Shown: positions 1 through 12,715 of the stretch, piece after piece
How the letters are laid out: each line of letters begins with the position of its first letter
Position numbering within the stretch: position 1 is the first letter of the stretch
Assembly (NCBI GenBank): GCA_010094045.1
Contig: ML986662.1
Span: 164,881 to 215,917, forward strand
Direction: 5' to 3'
Origin: Lojkania enalia
Lineage: Eukaryota > Ascomycota > Dothideomycetes > Pleosporales
Length of the DNA stretch: 51,037 bases
The notes under the pieces: model-generated
What the model was told of the DNA's origin: nothing
Databases searched by the model: none
What the model saw: only the letters and a program-made list of their open reading frames with translations
Made by a program: the position numbers and the translations under genes

Positions 1-2770
1 AAATTAAACTATAACTAGGAAAAGAACCTAGATATAGACTAATATACAGCCTAATATTAAGGGAAATAGAGGCTCTAAAATAATATATAGACGAACACCT
101 AAAGAAGAGAATAATTAGAGAATTAAACTTACTAGTAGTATACCCTATACTCTTCGTAGATAAGAAAGAAATAACCGACCTATAAATATACGTCGATTAT
201 CGCACCCTTAACAACATTATAATTAAGAATCGATATCCTCTACCACTTATTCGTAACTTAAGAAACTAATTAAAAGAAGCTACTATCTTTATAAAATTAG
301 ACATCTAGAACGCGTACTATTAAATCCGTATTAAAGAAGGAGACGAATAGAAAACAGTATTTAGAATAAAAAAGGGACTCTTTAAATACCTAGTTATGCC
401 ATTTAGACTTACTAACGCACCGGCCACCTTTTAAAAACGAATTAATAAGGTACTAAGACCCTACCTTAAATAATTCTATATAGTATACTTAGACGATGTC
501 CTCGTATATTTAAAAATAAAATAGGAACACAAGGAATATATTAAATAAGTACTACGCGTATTATAAGTAGTAAAACTATACCTTAAAATAAGGAAGTGCG
601 AATTTTATACTATAAAAATAGACTACTTAGGATTTATTATCGAACTAGAACAACTACGAATAGACTTAAATAAATTAGTAGTAATTAGAGACTAGCTAAC
701 CCTAAAAATAGTTAAAGATGTCTAATTCTTTATAGAATTTTATAACTTCTACCGAACCTTTATTAACGATTAGAGTAATATAACTATACCTCTAACTTAA
801 CTATTAAAGAAAGACGTTACCTTTATATAGGGAAATAAACAAGAAAAAGCCTTCTAAGAAGTTAAGAAACAATTTTAGTAAGAACTGGTACTGAAACTCT
901 ACAACCCAGAAAAGAAAGCTCTTATAGAAACCGACGTATTAGGAACGAGAATAGCTGGAATCCTCATACAAATCTATAACAGAAAATAACACCTAGTAGC
1001 ATACTATTTACGAAAACTTATACTAGTAGAGATAAATTATAATATATATAACTAAGAACTCCTAGCTATTATAGCATATTTTAAAGAATAGCGTATATAC
1101 CTATAAGGAGTAAAATAGTAAACTAAAGTCTATTATAATTATAAAAACCTTACTACCTTTCTTACTATTAAAACTCTTACCCCTAGATAGGTTAGATAGT
1201 TATAAGAACTAGCTATATTTAATTTTAAGATTATCTATATTAGTAGAAAATAGAACTAAAGAGTAGATATACTAAGTAGACTACTAGAATATAAGTAAGA
1301 AAAAGGAACTACAGCTATACTACTAAAAAGATAATAAGATAGAAGTATAGTATATAATCACCTATAATTCGTAGTAACGACTATTACTAAAAAAGTAAGC
1401 TAGATAATACTAATTAGATTAGCAATAGATAGAATACCTAAAGAACTCTAAGAATAAGAACTAGAATAGATAGATAGACTACTATACGTCTACAATCGAA
1501 TCTATATACTAGTTAAAGTTAGAAAAGAATTTATTAGGTAATTCTATAAAGCTCTTACCTATAGATACTAAGGAACAGAAAAAATACTAGAACGAATTCT
1601 TAGAGGATTCTACTTTCCTAAAGTAAGGGAATAGATAAAGAACACGTTACGAGAATACGTAGACTACTAATAAAATAAACTTAATAGATATACACCCTAT
1701 AGACTATTATAAAACCTAAAAATATTTACTAGACTATAGATGGAAATTACTATAAACTTTATTATTAAGCTACTAAAGTTAAAAAAACTACCCTAAGGGA
1801 GAAGTATATAACTCTATTATAATAATTATAGATAGACTTATAAAGTATACCTACTTTATTCTCTATAATAAAGTATTATTAGTAGAATAAGTCGCAAATA
1901 TCTTCCTAAAATAGATTGTAGTATAGTATAGAATACTTTAGAAGATAATTATAGACTGAGATACTAAGTTTACCTTAAAGTTTTAGTAGATAATTATAAA
2001 CTTACTAGGAATTAAATATAAACTATTAACAGCGTTTTATTTATAGATAGATAGGTAGATAGAGCGAATAAACTAAACAGTAGAATAATACCTATAGTAC
2101 TACTTTAACTATAGATAAAATAATTAGGTAATACTACTACTAATAGCGCAACTTACGTATAATAGTACTATATATAGTATAACCGGAGTATTACTATTTA
2201 TAGTAAACTATAGGTATAAACTAAAAATATATAACACCCTAATTAAAGCAGTATTATAAATACCCCAAGTATAAGAACAAGTCGAGATTATTTAACAAAT
2301 ATAAGACTTACTAAAGAAAGATCTCTAGTTCCTATAATATACTATAAAGAAATACTATAATAAGAAATATAAATAACTACCTTACTTTAAGAAGGGAGAA
2401 AAAGTTTAGCTGCTAAGACAAAATATTTAAAGTAAACAACTAAGTAGTAAACTAGACTATATTAAAATTAGACTATATAAGATCGAAGAATAAATATTAC
2501 CTGTAAACTATTAACTTAAATTACCTACAACTATAAAAATCTACTTAACCTTCTATATCGTACTTATAGAAAAGGTACTTTAAGATGCTAAACTAGTAGT
2601 ATATAATGTAAACGCGTACAGAGAAGACTAGAAATAGAAAGTTAAGAGAATAATAAAATATAAAATATAGAATGGTAAATAGTACTATCTAATAAAATAG
2701 TTGGAAATAGATAAATATAAGAACCTATAGAATAATACCTAGGAACTAGAAGAAAACCTCAGCCCTACGG
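1..2770 (+). mobile_element. Ty3/gypsy chromovirus pol remnant, RIP-destroyed
   Basis: This is a decayed gypsy-type pol read left to right through many TAG/TAA stops. Reverse transcriptase signatures are readable: RYPLPLI near 230-250, a VMPF..TNAPATF block near 390-430 and the catalytic YLDD at 486-497. RNase H-like sequence follows near 850-1020. A zinc-finger integrase block (about 1555-1720) comes next, then a C-terminal chromodomain-like stretch at about 2670-2760 in which the expected Trp codons read TAG. The chromodomain places it among chromoviruses, which are known to target heterochromatin. The gag end and 5' LTR lie outside the window. No open frame survives, so it cannot encode a working polyprotein. 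Base changes are overwhelmingly of CpA-to-TpA type. Confidence 0.85.
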
Positions 2771-3569
2771 TGTTATAGGTATATTATAGAACCTAAATTC
2801 GCGAAGAAAACCTAGAGATAGAGTAGTAGGATTAAATAATATTAGCTGCGTCGCGGGAGGCGACTCTACTTTAAAAAGAAGACCCGCCTCGCGATCTACC
2901 TCTTTCTCTTCCTTAAGCTGCTCCTACGCACGTTTATAACCCTCTACCTACCTATACTTCGCTTGTTTATAAATTTTACAAAGACGCTGGATCTTTATAT
3001 AAGCTACTACTACCTTATTAAGAAGTTGTTCTAACTCTTTCTAGGCCAGGCGAATCTCCTCTTCTAGTTTTACAACTTTAGCATCCCACTTCGCTACTAG
3101 AAAGAATTAGAAACGAACTAGTATTACGGGACTATAATATATAAGTAATCTAAGCGTTGTAATCTGTATTATATAATAAGTATATACTAGTATAAAAGTA
3201 CTCTAAATAATATAACTTTTTAGGTATCTTCTTCTTATCTACTTTACAAGTTAACCCTTTATAGAAATACTAAGAATAAGATATAATTATCTCGCCTAAA
3301 CAGTTTATACGATTAGTATAATAGTATCTACTTAGGGTTAAATAATAAAGGGGAGGTATCGGGAATATATATAGTCTTAGTAAAAACAGCGTATTAACTC
3401 TACTATATACTAGTTTAGAATAGGAAAACTCTCGGGCTGAAAGTTTAGAAGAGAAAGGTAGTATTACAGACATCTTTATAAGAACCCCTATACTAGATCT
3501 AATTAAGATTTAGAACTCTATATAGCTAGAAGAATAAGGCTAATATAAGGTATATAACGTATTTAATAG
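2771..3569. other. AT-rich tail between retroelements, no gene
   Basis: RIP-mutated sequence downstream of the chromodomain block. A short CG-containing patch near 2845-2900 is the only less mutated stretch. A 67-codon minus-strand open frame at 3270-3473 is low-complexity (Tyr/Leu/Ile rich), as expected by chance in AT-rich DNA, and I do not call it a gene. It may contain the 3' LTR of the element to the left, but I cannot pair it with a 5' copy. Confidence 0.4.
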
Positions 3570-3625
3570 CTTAGTTAACTAAGCAACTAAGTATACTTAG
3601 TAGCTTAGTCGACTAAGTAACTAAG
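3570..3625. repeat. Phased CTTAG/CTAAG palindrome array
   Basis: Seven copies of CTTAG or its complement CTAAG start at 3570, 3579, 3587, 3596, 3604, 3613 and 3621, so the spacing alternates strictly 9, 8, 9, 8, 9, 8 bp. Orientation runs CTTAG, CTAAG, CTAAG, CTTAG, CTTAG, CTAAG, CTAAG, giving three perfect palindromes of 14-16 bp centred on TTAA, TATA and TCGA. It could form adjacent cruciforms or be a multi-copy protein site. Function unknown. Confidence 0.85.
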
Positions 3626-3639
3626 CGAGAAGGAATAAT

Positions 3640-6600
3640 AAGGGAACTAAATTGTATTTAATAACTTTATAACTCCGATCTCTATAACTCTTTATAGTTA
3701 ACTTAAATATCCTTCGCATACTCTACTTATATACTTCTATTATAAGTCTATAAGAATAATCTTCTACAGTATATAATTACCTTAGTTATTACCTTACCCT
3801 ATACCTAGCCAATCGGAGGCTGTTATAAAAAGGTAGTATATTTCTTAAAACTAAAGTTTATTCTAATCTTATTAAAAGCTGTATAAATATTAAACTTGGT
3901 AAAAATTACTACCTTACTAAGCTTAAATAGGAGTTTATCTATATACGGTATTAGATATACGTTTTTATAGGTAAGAGTATTAAGTTTACAATAATCTACG
4001 TAAATATATAAGTTAATATTAGGTTTATAGATATAAAGGATTAGAAATATAAAAGAGCTCTAACTCTACTTAATATACCTATACTATAGATTATCTATAA
4101 TATACTTTTTAGTTGCTTCTAGCTCCTTAATATTCTACTTATATAATAGACTGTAACTATTAGAGAAGAGTTCTATAAGAATAATCTTATAATTATAAGA
4201 GTAGTATTCTAGTAATTAATAAGCTACAGTTTTACTAAATATATCTTAATACCTATAATATTTAGATAGTAATTAGAGATTTACTAGTACTTCGTTTTCA
4301 GCCTTATCTTCTAGCTCTAGGGCTTACTTATCTTTAATTAGCCGCTCGATTTCGTATAGAGACGTAGAGAAAATCTCGTTCTCTTTCCTCTTTATATTAA
4401 AGTAGAAAGTATTAGCTAAGATAAGAGTAATAATAGGAGAACGGACTCTCTTTAGATTAGGTTCGGACTTTATTATATACGGGTGTATAGGAGCTCTAAA
4501 CTTATTTAGACTATAGGCTATAAAAAACCGATATAGTTTTAGTAGTTTTAATAGACTCTTAATATAATAGATAGTCGGACTATAGAACTACTAATACTAG
4601 TCCTTTTCCTATAGAGTATCGTGTTACTAGATATCTAGCTCTACCTCCTTATTATGTACTAGCTAAGTTAATTATATAAGAAGAGAAGGTAAAGAATTAT
4701 AAGTAGTAGAGTACTTAGAGGGCTATATAATCCGATTTTTATCCGTATCTAGCTGGAGTTGAAAATAATATAACTATTTAATACTAATAATACAATTCTA
4801 AGTACCTAGATCTATAATAATAAATAGATAGTTTTAGATAGTTCTTCTATTAATTCACAAGTATAAATAGATATACTAATTAACTAAAGTTTAAATTCAG
4901 TCCTAAAAACCTTTAACAGTAATTTTAAAGGGTAAGTACTATATTAATATATATAGAGCTTAGGAGAGTAATCTAGCTACTATAGAATTAAGGAATAGAA
5001 AGCCTTAAGTACTTATATTAATAAGAGCATTTAGTTATATACTAATACCTTTTAAATATAGAATAGTAGGGATTTAGAAGTACTTTCTTCTAAATAAATA
5101 CGATAAATTAATATTTAATAAATTATACTTACTTAAGTTTAAGATAGAGAGTTTTCTTAAGTATCTCTATTTCCTACCTAAAAACTATCTAGGTAGTACT
5201 TATTTACGTCTAGAAACTCTTCTTCCTTAATCTTCTCTTATTTAACTTCTATCTCTTATACTTTAAGGACTATATATTCGTTTATAAAGTATTCTAGTTT
5301 ACTATAATTATAGTAATTACCTAAAGTTGTATACTTTTTAGATATAGAAGTTTTATTAAGTTGTTAAGGAGTAATTATAGTAGAATAAAGTATTAATACT
5401 AGGGTAGGTTAGGGTAGTATTAGATTATAGGTTACTTTAGATAAACTTTTAGAAACCTTCTAGTACTAATCCGAATTTATTTTAGCTATAACCTATAGGT
5501 TAATAGTTTATTCTAGAAGGCTAGAAATACTCCTCCTTTCTATATTATAGGCTATTAAGTAGACGACTATAACGTTAAAAGAGCCTTTCTATATAAGCTT
5601 AAAGCTAAGGTTTAGTATTCTTAGGCTGGGGAGAATCTTATTCTATAGGTAGAAGAACTACTTAGATTAGGATACGGATCCCTTAATAGCTATACTAATA
5701 AAGCAAGCTTTAAAAGTTGGGAATACTTCTCCCTTATTTATTCTTAGAATCTAAAACGCTTATTATACTTCTATCTCTTTATTACTTATAATAAAATACG
5801 ATTGTAGAAGTAAAATTATTTCTTTAATATTCTTAAACTAATACTAGTCTAATTTAGCTAGGTATTTTAGCTCTAGATACCCTTTCGCAGTACTAGAGAT
5901 ATATCTCTATACTAATACTATATATATACGCTCTATCTAATAATAATCTATATTAATCTTAAGTTGGTTTAGAATTAAAGCTTACTATTATTTAAATATT
6001 AGTTTACTACTATCTATAAGGCTTTTAATCTTAGGTGTACGTTTAGTAAGGTAGGCTTAAAGAGGCTTAGGGGTAGCTAAAAGGTTTCTTACTAGAAAAG
6101 TTGTAAAAGTTTCTTAGCGTATTATTAGTACTAATTTAGTAGTTTATAGAGGTTAATTAGAACTAATAGTTCTCTATTATATTAAGCGTATAATCTCCTC
6201 TTATAAAATTATAATTTATTTCTTAAGGGTTAGTTTACTCTAATTTCCCTCCAAATTAGATAGGTTCTTTACTATAAGCCCTATAGAGAGGGGTCTGCCT
6301 ATAGTAGAGCCCCCTATAAAAGATAATAGTTATTCTATACGCGTAGATAGAAGTTTACTTTTACTATAACTTACGCGTATATTAATTCTAGTATAGGAAT
6401 TAGAAGGTAAATTATAGTTAGATATTAGTAGTTGCCTCCGATTCTAATAGGTTATTAGTAGTCTTTAAGTTTCTACCTAAGTATACTCTACGCGGCTTTT
6501 CTAAAAGTAATCTTAATTATAGAGGATAGGAAGTTCTAAACCTAAAGGCTTTAATTAATAGAAGGTTTTTAAGATTTTCTCTAGGTAACTAAATAATTTA

Positions 6601-6720
6601 ATATAATAGTATATAAGTATTATAACCTAAATTAAATCGGGTATATTTTAAATTTAGATATAGTTAAATAAACAATCGATATAATATTATTAAAGAGGCT
6701 ATTACTAGTAGTATTAAGTT
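3640..6720 (-). mobile_element. Ty3/gypsy remnant, 5' half with start of RT
   Basis: Reading the minus strand from about 4010 to 3810 gives a clear gypsy reverse-transcriptase entry: a VDY.KLN block, then IDKLL..LSK, then IFTKFNI..AFNKIRI, then a TTF. These match the fingers/palm of Ty3-type RT. Sequence upstream on that strand (4010-6600) is in the position of gag and protease but is too mutated to assign. The catalytic YxDD part and the rest of pol are not recognisable below 3800, so the copy seems truncated or scrambled there. No coding potential remains. Confidence 0.6.
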
Positions 6721-6732
6721 CTTCTATATAAT

Positions 6733-7035
6733 ATAATAGTATAGGTAAGATAATAGGTCTAAATATAGTACAAATCTACTTAGAGGTATATAGGAGTATA
6801 TAGGGGTTTAGGGACCTAAGAATTCTATTAATACCTATAAGCCTTATACGAAAGAATATAGAAGAACTATTAAGCTACTTATAAGGGAGTATATAACTAT
6901 ATACGGAAGGGAAAAGGGGCGGAGCTAGGGGTAGGATAAGATAAGCGAAAAGCTTTTCGTGGAACAATTTCTTCGTATTATTATACTTATTACCTAAGCT
7001 AATAAACCTTATTTTAACTCTACCCCCCCTAAATC
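6733..7035 (+). repeat. LTR fragment (family also at 35.2-36.0 and 48.7-49.6 kb)
   Basis: About 300 bp aligned by eye with the first part of the LTR-like repeat at 48742-49040, and in reverse complement at 35750-36015. Shared landmarks include GGTAAGATAATAGGTC near the left end, TATACGAAAGAATATAGAAG in the middle and GATAAGCGAAAAGCTTT near the right. The remainder of the roughly 860-bp repeat is missing here, so it is a truncated or solo LTR. Confidence 0.7.
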
Positions 7036-7316
7036 TATATAGATTAATCTTAAAGTTCTTATATACTATTAAATTTATAGTATTAATTCGTTTAATAGAT
7101 AATATATTTAAAACAAGAATTTAGATTTATAGAAGATATTAACTTACTCTAGCTTTAATATAGAACTACTTAATTTAACTTTTATTAAATATACTCTAAT
7201 TTCTATTAGCTTTTAAACGCTTAAATATTATTTTATCGCTTAAATTAAACGTTTAGATTCTATTAAAGTGTTAAATTTTAATATTAGAGGTATTTATAAA
7301 TATAATATTTTAGTTA
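7036..7316. other. Unassigned AT-rich spacer
   Basis: RIP-mutated DNA between the LTR fragment and the next DNA transposon. I see no gene, RNA or repeat boundary in it beyond the TA target at 7315-7316. Confidence 0.4.
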
Positions 7317-9152
7317 ACGTACTTTATAAGTAAGCGGCTACTATAAGTAAGCGGTTACTCTATTATTAATCCTACTACCTATTAACTTTAAAACGTAATA
7401 CCTTAACAACCTAATATAATAAAGCCTTTAAATAAGGTTTAAATAAACCTTATAATTTAAGCTATTAAATATAATATAAAGCTATTAGAAAAAAGTGCGT
7501 TTTTAATATATAGCATCCCCCAAATTATACTATACTATTAACTAGTAGGGATATCCGTACGAAGCAGTACTAAGGCTAATTTAAAAAGGCCTATTAAACT
7601 AGAAGAGGAGGTAATTATAGACTTTATCCTTAAACTAAATTCGAACAGGTTTTTGCTAAATCTAGCTACTATTTATAATATAGCTAATATACTACTAGCT
7701 AAGCGTTAGGCTAGTTAAATTAGTTAAAACTAGCTATCTAACTTTATCGTATATATGCTCTTAATTAAGACCCGCTTTAACTAACCGTACGATTACTAAT
7801 AAGTAAAATATAAAGATCTAGATATTATAGCTAGAAAGTTTAATCTAGTTAAGGCTATAGTTAAGAAATATAGAATTATACCTAAGAATATCTTTAATTT
7901 TAATAAGATAGACTTTTAGATAGAGATAATAACTAGTTATATAGTTATTATAGATATAGAATAATATAATAGGCTAAAAGTTATATAGCTAGATAATTAA
8001 AAATAGATTATAGTTATTTAAGGAGTTAGTATAGCTAGCTAGACAATTCTACTATATATTATCCTTAAGGTAAAATATTATTAGATAATCTAATATAATA
8101 AGAATCTACTAAAAGATTAGGTAATTAGTATTAGTAAAAATAGATAGATAATAAATAAGTATAGAATTAAGTAGATAAAGCACTTTAATTTATATATAAA
8201 AGGTTGTTTAATTAGTAGATAATAGCTGCTTATATTTAATAACTATAAGAGCTACTACTCTATTAAATTCTTATTTCTCTATAAGTAGAACAGGATTATA
8301 GCTCTCTATATACCTATATACGCCTTATATATCCTATAACCTCTTAATATTAGCTATTTCTTACTATTAAAGTATATATATAGAACTAAGGTTAGTTAAC
8401 TAATTTATTATTATATTAACTATATTAATAAGCTATCCTTTCTACTAGCTTTTAAAGCAGCCTTTAAAAAAGCAATTATAAAGGATAATATCTATATAGG
8501 CTTTTAAGCTATAAGCTTAGTTCTATTTAAACTAGATATAGTCCTCTTACAACTAGATATTAAACTTTAAATACCTATACTAGAGTTAGAAGCTACGACT
8601 ATCTAGAAGGTTAAGATACCTTATAATCTTTACGAATTTAATATACAGAAGCAGCCACTCTATAATTATATTTAAAGCTATTAGAATTCGTTACCTTCTA
8701 CTCTACTTAAAATAGTAGAATAGCTCTATAAAGGCTATTAAAAAATAGATTACTTTAATGCCTTACAATAAAGCCGAATAGCTACTTTAAAGTAGACTGT
8801 AAAGAATCTTATAAAGTATAAGGAGCGTTAAAAGAAACGTATATAGGAAGAAGATATTCTATTAGTTAAATAGAGACTTAAAAAGGCTGCTACTAGTATA
8901 ATAGAAGGTAAAAGGTAATGGTAGGAGTTATTAGTACCGAGTAATATATAGTATATACAGCGCTGTATATACTATAAAACAGCTAGCTATAATATTTATA
9001 CCTATTAATTAGGCGAAAAAAGGACTTAATAATCTTCTACTAGAATATCTAATTAATATACTATAGTATTATTAAGAGAGTTACGTATAAAGCTTAGTAT
9101 AGGTAGTAGAATAGCTACTTACTTATAGTAGCCGCTCGCTTATAGAGTATAT
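7317..9152 (+). mobile_element. Fot1/pogo-like DNA transposon, copy 1 (1836 bp)
   Basis: Class II element bounded by inverted repeats of at least 45 bp and flanked by TA (7315-7316 and 9153-9154), the target preference of the Tc1/mariner-pogo group. Each end carries two tandem copies of a motif like TATAAGTAAGCGGCTAC. Between them, about 7590-8900 on the plus strand reads as a Fot1-type transposase through many stops: a CENP-B-type DNA-binding block (EEEVIIDFI; later KYDY), an FNFNKIDF block corresponding to the first catalytic Asp (YNFDETGF in the family), and later parts of the DDE domain. A second copy of exactly the same length lies in opposite orientation at 43260-45095. The transposase is dead. 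Confidence 0.85.
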
Positions 9153-9574
9153 TATATCTAAAAACTAGTAAGTTATAGAGAATAATATATAAACCCTTAG
9201 TACTATACTTTAAAAAAGGCGATAAATACTATACGAGACTAAAGTTTTTATATTATTTTTAAACGGGGATAAGTCGAGTAAAAATTATTAAGAGGAGGTA
9301 GTATATAATATTAAAGTTAACTACTATAATAATTCTAACCTCTAATAATACGAAAAGGGTAAGTTAAAAAGATAATCTACTCGCTATAAAGTCTACAACT
9401 AATATTTGCTAGTATTTATAGAACTTAAATAGTAGAAGAATAATATACTAAATAGTAGTAATAATAATAGTAGTAAGCGTTACTTTTAAGACCTAGAATA
9501 GAACGCCTATAAGCTTATAAATAGCTAAAATTATAAAGCTTCTAGCAAATAAACTATATATTAAACTCTTTATA
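9153..9574. other. AT-rich spacer, probable retroelement debris
   Basis: Between two pogo-like elements. Basic and low-complexity translated stretches suggest decayed transposon sequence, but no domain could be assigned and no boundary is visible. Confidence 0.35.
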
Positions 9575-11446
9575 ACGTATAGTATAAGTAAGCTAATTAC
9601 CTAAGCGAGCTAATTATAATACTAAGACTATACTAAAATCGCGACTACTTTTCGTAAAATATTATACTCTCTTATATTCTATCGTATTATATAGTATAGT
9701 AGCCTATTCTTCTATATCTATAGTATTATTTTTACACGTCCGTGAGTTATATCTAGTTTTACTATACTACCTACAGTACCTTTAAGTCGGCTGGCCTCTA
9801 TTAACGCGCGCCTTCTTTCTACCCTTCTTCCTATTAGTATAAGCGCTAAACTCTTTTAGAGTAGTTAATTAAGCGCCTTCTTTAATCGTTAGGTTACCTT
9901 CCTTCTATATATACTTTCTTTTATACGATCGATGTTATATAGCGGCCTTATTAGCTATTTAAAGCTTAGTAACCTAAGCGCGTAATAGTACGTTTTTATA
10001 TATTATATACGCAGTACCCTTTATAAACTATTTAAACGCCTCTACTATTAAAGTAGATAAGCTATTTAAGTACTTTTAAACTCTTAATTAAACATACGTA
10101 GATTAAGACCTAAATTTAATAGGATTACTTAGTATTTTTAACTCTTAAGAAGTATTTTCGACTATAGAGGATATTAGTATATATAGTTAAACTTTAAGCT
10201 TTAATAGTACTATATCTAGGTCGAATAGAACTAGACTAGCGCTTTAAAAGCTACTTAGGATATTACTCTTCGTAATTGCTGCGTTAAAAGCTGCTTTAAA
10301 GTAGGGTAAGAACTCGATTTTTATAATGTAGTTAATATAACCGCATATTAGCTACTTAACTTAGCGCCCGTATACAGTTTTTAAAGGCGAGAAATAACTT
10401 ATATCTAGTAGCTGCAGTAGGTATAACGAATATAGAGGTATATAGAGAGTAATAATATTCTTTTCCTCGCAGAGCTACCTAAATTTAAGTAAGTTGTAGC
10501 TCTTATAGCTGTCGAGAATTAGTAATTAATATATACTAATAGTACGATCCTTTATATACGCGTTAAAGTACTTTAACTACTTAATACTAATATTATTTAT
10601 TATCCAGCTGTTATTAGTAACCTATATAGCCTAGGTTGGTAGAATATTATCTTCTTTATACTATATAGAGAGGTAGTAAATACCTGTAAAGATAATAAAA
10701 AGTAGTATTATCTATCCTATTATATTAATACCCTAGATAACTATAGTCTACTCGCGATTATCTGGCTAGAGCTACTTTAGTTAATTCTATCTCTTAGAGC
10801 TAGTAACTACTACTCCTATTAATATTACGTCTATTATAAAGCCTAATTTGTTAAAGTTGTATATATCTTTATTAATAATATCGTACTTAGCCTTTATATT
10901 TTATATAAGGTAGAACTAGCCTTTTATAATCTTAGGATCCTTATATTTAGCTTTTAAATAGTCGTACTTTCGATTAAATTTAATCTTAAGCTTAGACGTA
11001 TATTTAATAAAGTTTTCTACCCAGTTCTTTCTAACCTAGCTAGTAGAGTATATAGCTAGTAGTAAATTAGCTATATTTTAAACAGTAGTAAGCTGTAGTA
11101 GAAATCTTCTTATATTTAGATCTAGTATATACTAAACAATTACCCACTCCTTAGTCTTATTAAGTTTTATTAAATTAGGCCGGTAATCGTGTTATAGAGC
11201 TATTCCTCACCTTCGTATACTAAGTATACTTTAGAAGATATTATAGATTGATGTAACGCGACGTATAGTTAGTATTACGTCTTATTAAAGAGTTTAGAGT
11301 ATAAGCTATATTCTAGCTTCTTTCTAAATTAATTCTACAGTTGTTAGTTATAGTATAATATTATAAAGTATAATTATCGCGATTTTAGTAGAGTTTTAGC
11401 ATTATAATTAGCTTGCTTAGGTAATCAGCTCGCTTGTACTATACGT
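9575..11446 (-). mobile_element. Fot1/pogo-like DNA transposon, second family (1872 bp)
   Basis: Inverted terminal repeats of about 60 bp start with ACGTATAGTA at both ends, flanked by TA (9573-9574 and 11447-11448). The ends contain the doubled motif TAAG..AGCTAATTA. The minus strand around 11040-10900 reads NWVENFIKYT, then KYDYLKAKYKDPKII, matching the CENP-B/HTH part of Fot1 transposases, followed by a decayed DDE domain toward 10200. Its end sequences differ from those of the 7317-9152 element, so it is a separate family. Stops throughout make it inactive. Confidence 0.8.
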
Positions 11447-12468
11447 TACTAGTATTAGAGTTTATAGTTATCTGTAATATCGCTCCGCCTACTATTATAA
11501 ATAAGAAGAAACTGTTGAAAACGTTTGTTATTTTAAAGTAGATAAGCTCTTAACTCTAATTAATAACGTAGTTATTCTTTTAACTAAACCCCTTTATAAT
11601 AGTAAAATATTCTCGTACTACTATAATAAATAGTATAATTAAGCGAGTAAATACCTTTTTTATTAAATTAGTTCTAGATATTTTTAAAGATATTATCCTA
11701 TCTAACTTTACTTTACTAATATTAAAAATCAGATTATTATCCCCTAAGTTAATACTCTTATTAAGTTTATAAAATAGTCTAGTATATATAAGAAGAATAA
11801 TAGTACTATAGGCTAGAGTAATACCTTAGATAATCTTACTCTTCCTTTTCTAAGCTTATCTAACCTTCTATAGAACTATAAGTAGAATAATATCTAATAA
11901 TTCTATACTAATTATTATAGGTTTATATTCTAGTATCTTTATAATTAAGTTACGGATAATATTAGCTATTTTATTACTAATACTAACTCTAAAGAGAGAT
12001 AGTATCTAATTAAATATAATAATAATAGCTACTATAGATATAAAGCTATTAAGGATAGAAAGTAAAATAAAATCGAGAATAAAGCTAAGTTTAAAGATAT
12101 TAATAATAAGCAAATAAATTCCTATAGATATAGCTACCGTAGATATAATTATTTATAATAAGAATCCTTCCTCTAAAAGGTCTCTAATAATCTCTATAAT
12201 AAGGAGACTTATAAAAGAAGTAGAACTAGTTAATAAATCTACTTATATACGTTAGTAATATAAGTTATAGAATTTTTACAAGACTATTCTTACCTTTAAA
12301 AGTACTTATAAAGAAGTATAGAAGATTAGGTAGCTAACTTAATATAAGACTAAATTCTCTAGAAATTATTACAATCTTTATATAAGCTAATAATTAAAGG
12401 ATAAGAAGTATACTAACTATTATATCTATAAATAAGTTGTTAGTAGTCTATTAAGGGTTGTATTTTAG
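11447..12468. other. RIP-mutated retroelement body, unassigned
   Basis: Highly AT-rich sequence between a DNA transposon and an LTR. By position it could be the interior of the element whose LTR begins at 12469, but no RT, integrase or gag signature is legible. No gene supported. Confidence 0.35.
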
Positions 12469-12513
12469 TATTACGGTATTCTTGCGTTCCCCCTAATACC
12501 TATATATAGCGCG

Positions 12514-12715
12514 TGTGAAGGTCCCGGCCTATAGCTCGGTCCTGTTCCTATAATACTATAATAGCAGTTGCTCTTATACAACCCTATACCTACCTAGACT
12601 AAAGTAAGCGAATAATATATATCTTACTACCGTATACCTTCTCTTCTCTTTCTCTAGCTTTAATAATAATGGATTCTTATTATATCTAATCCTATTATAT
12701 CCTCAGACCTTCTTA
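12514..12715 (+). repeat. 5' LTR of gypsy element
   Basis: 202 bp, begins TGTGAAGG and ends CTTCTTA. It pairs with 17816-18017 over its whole length without gaps and is preceded by GCGCG. Confidence 0.88.

Noticed and set aside
3270..3473. 67-codon minus-strand open frame in the first transposon block
   Set aside because: Composition is Tyr/Leu/Ile rich with no motif; expected by chance in AT-rich RIP DNA.
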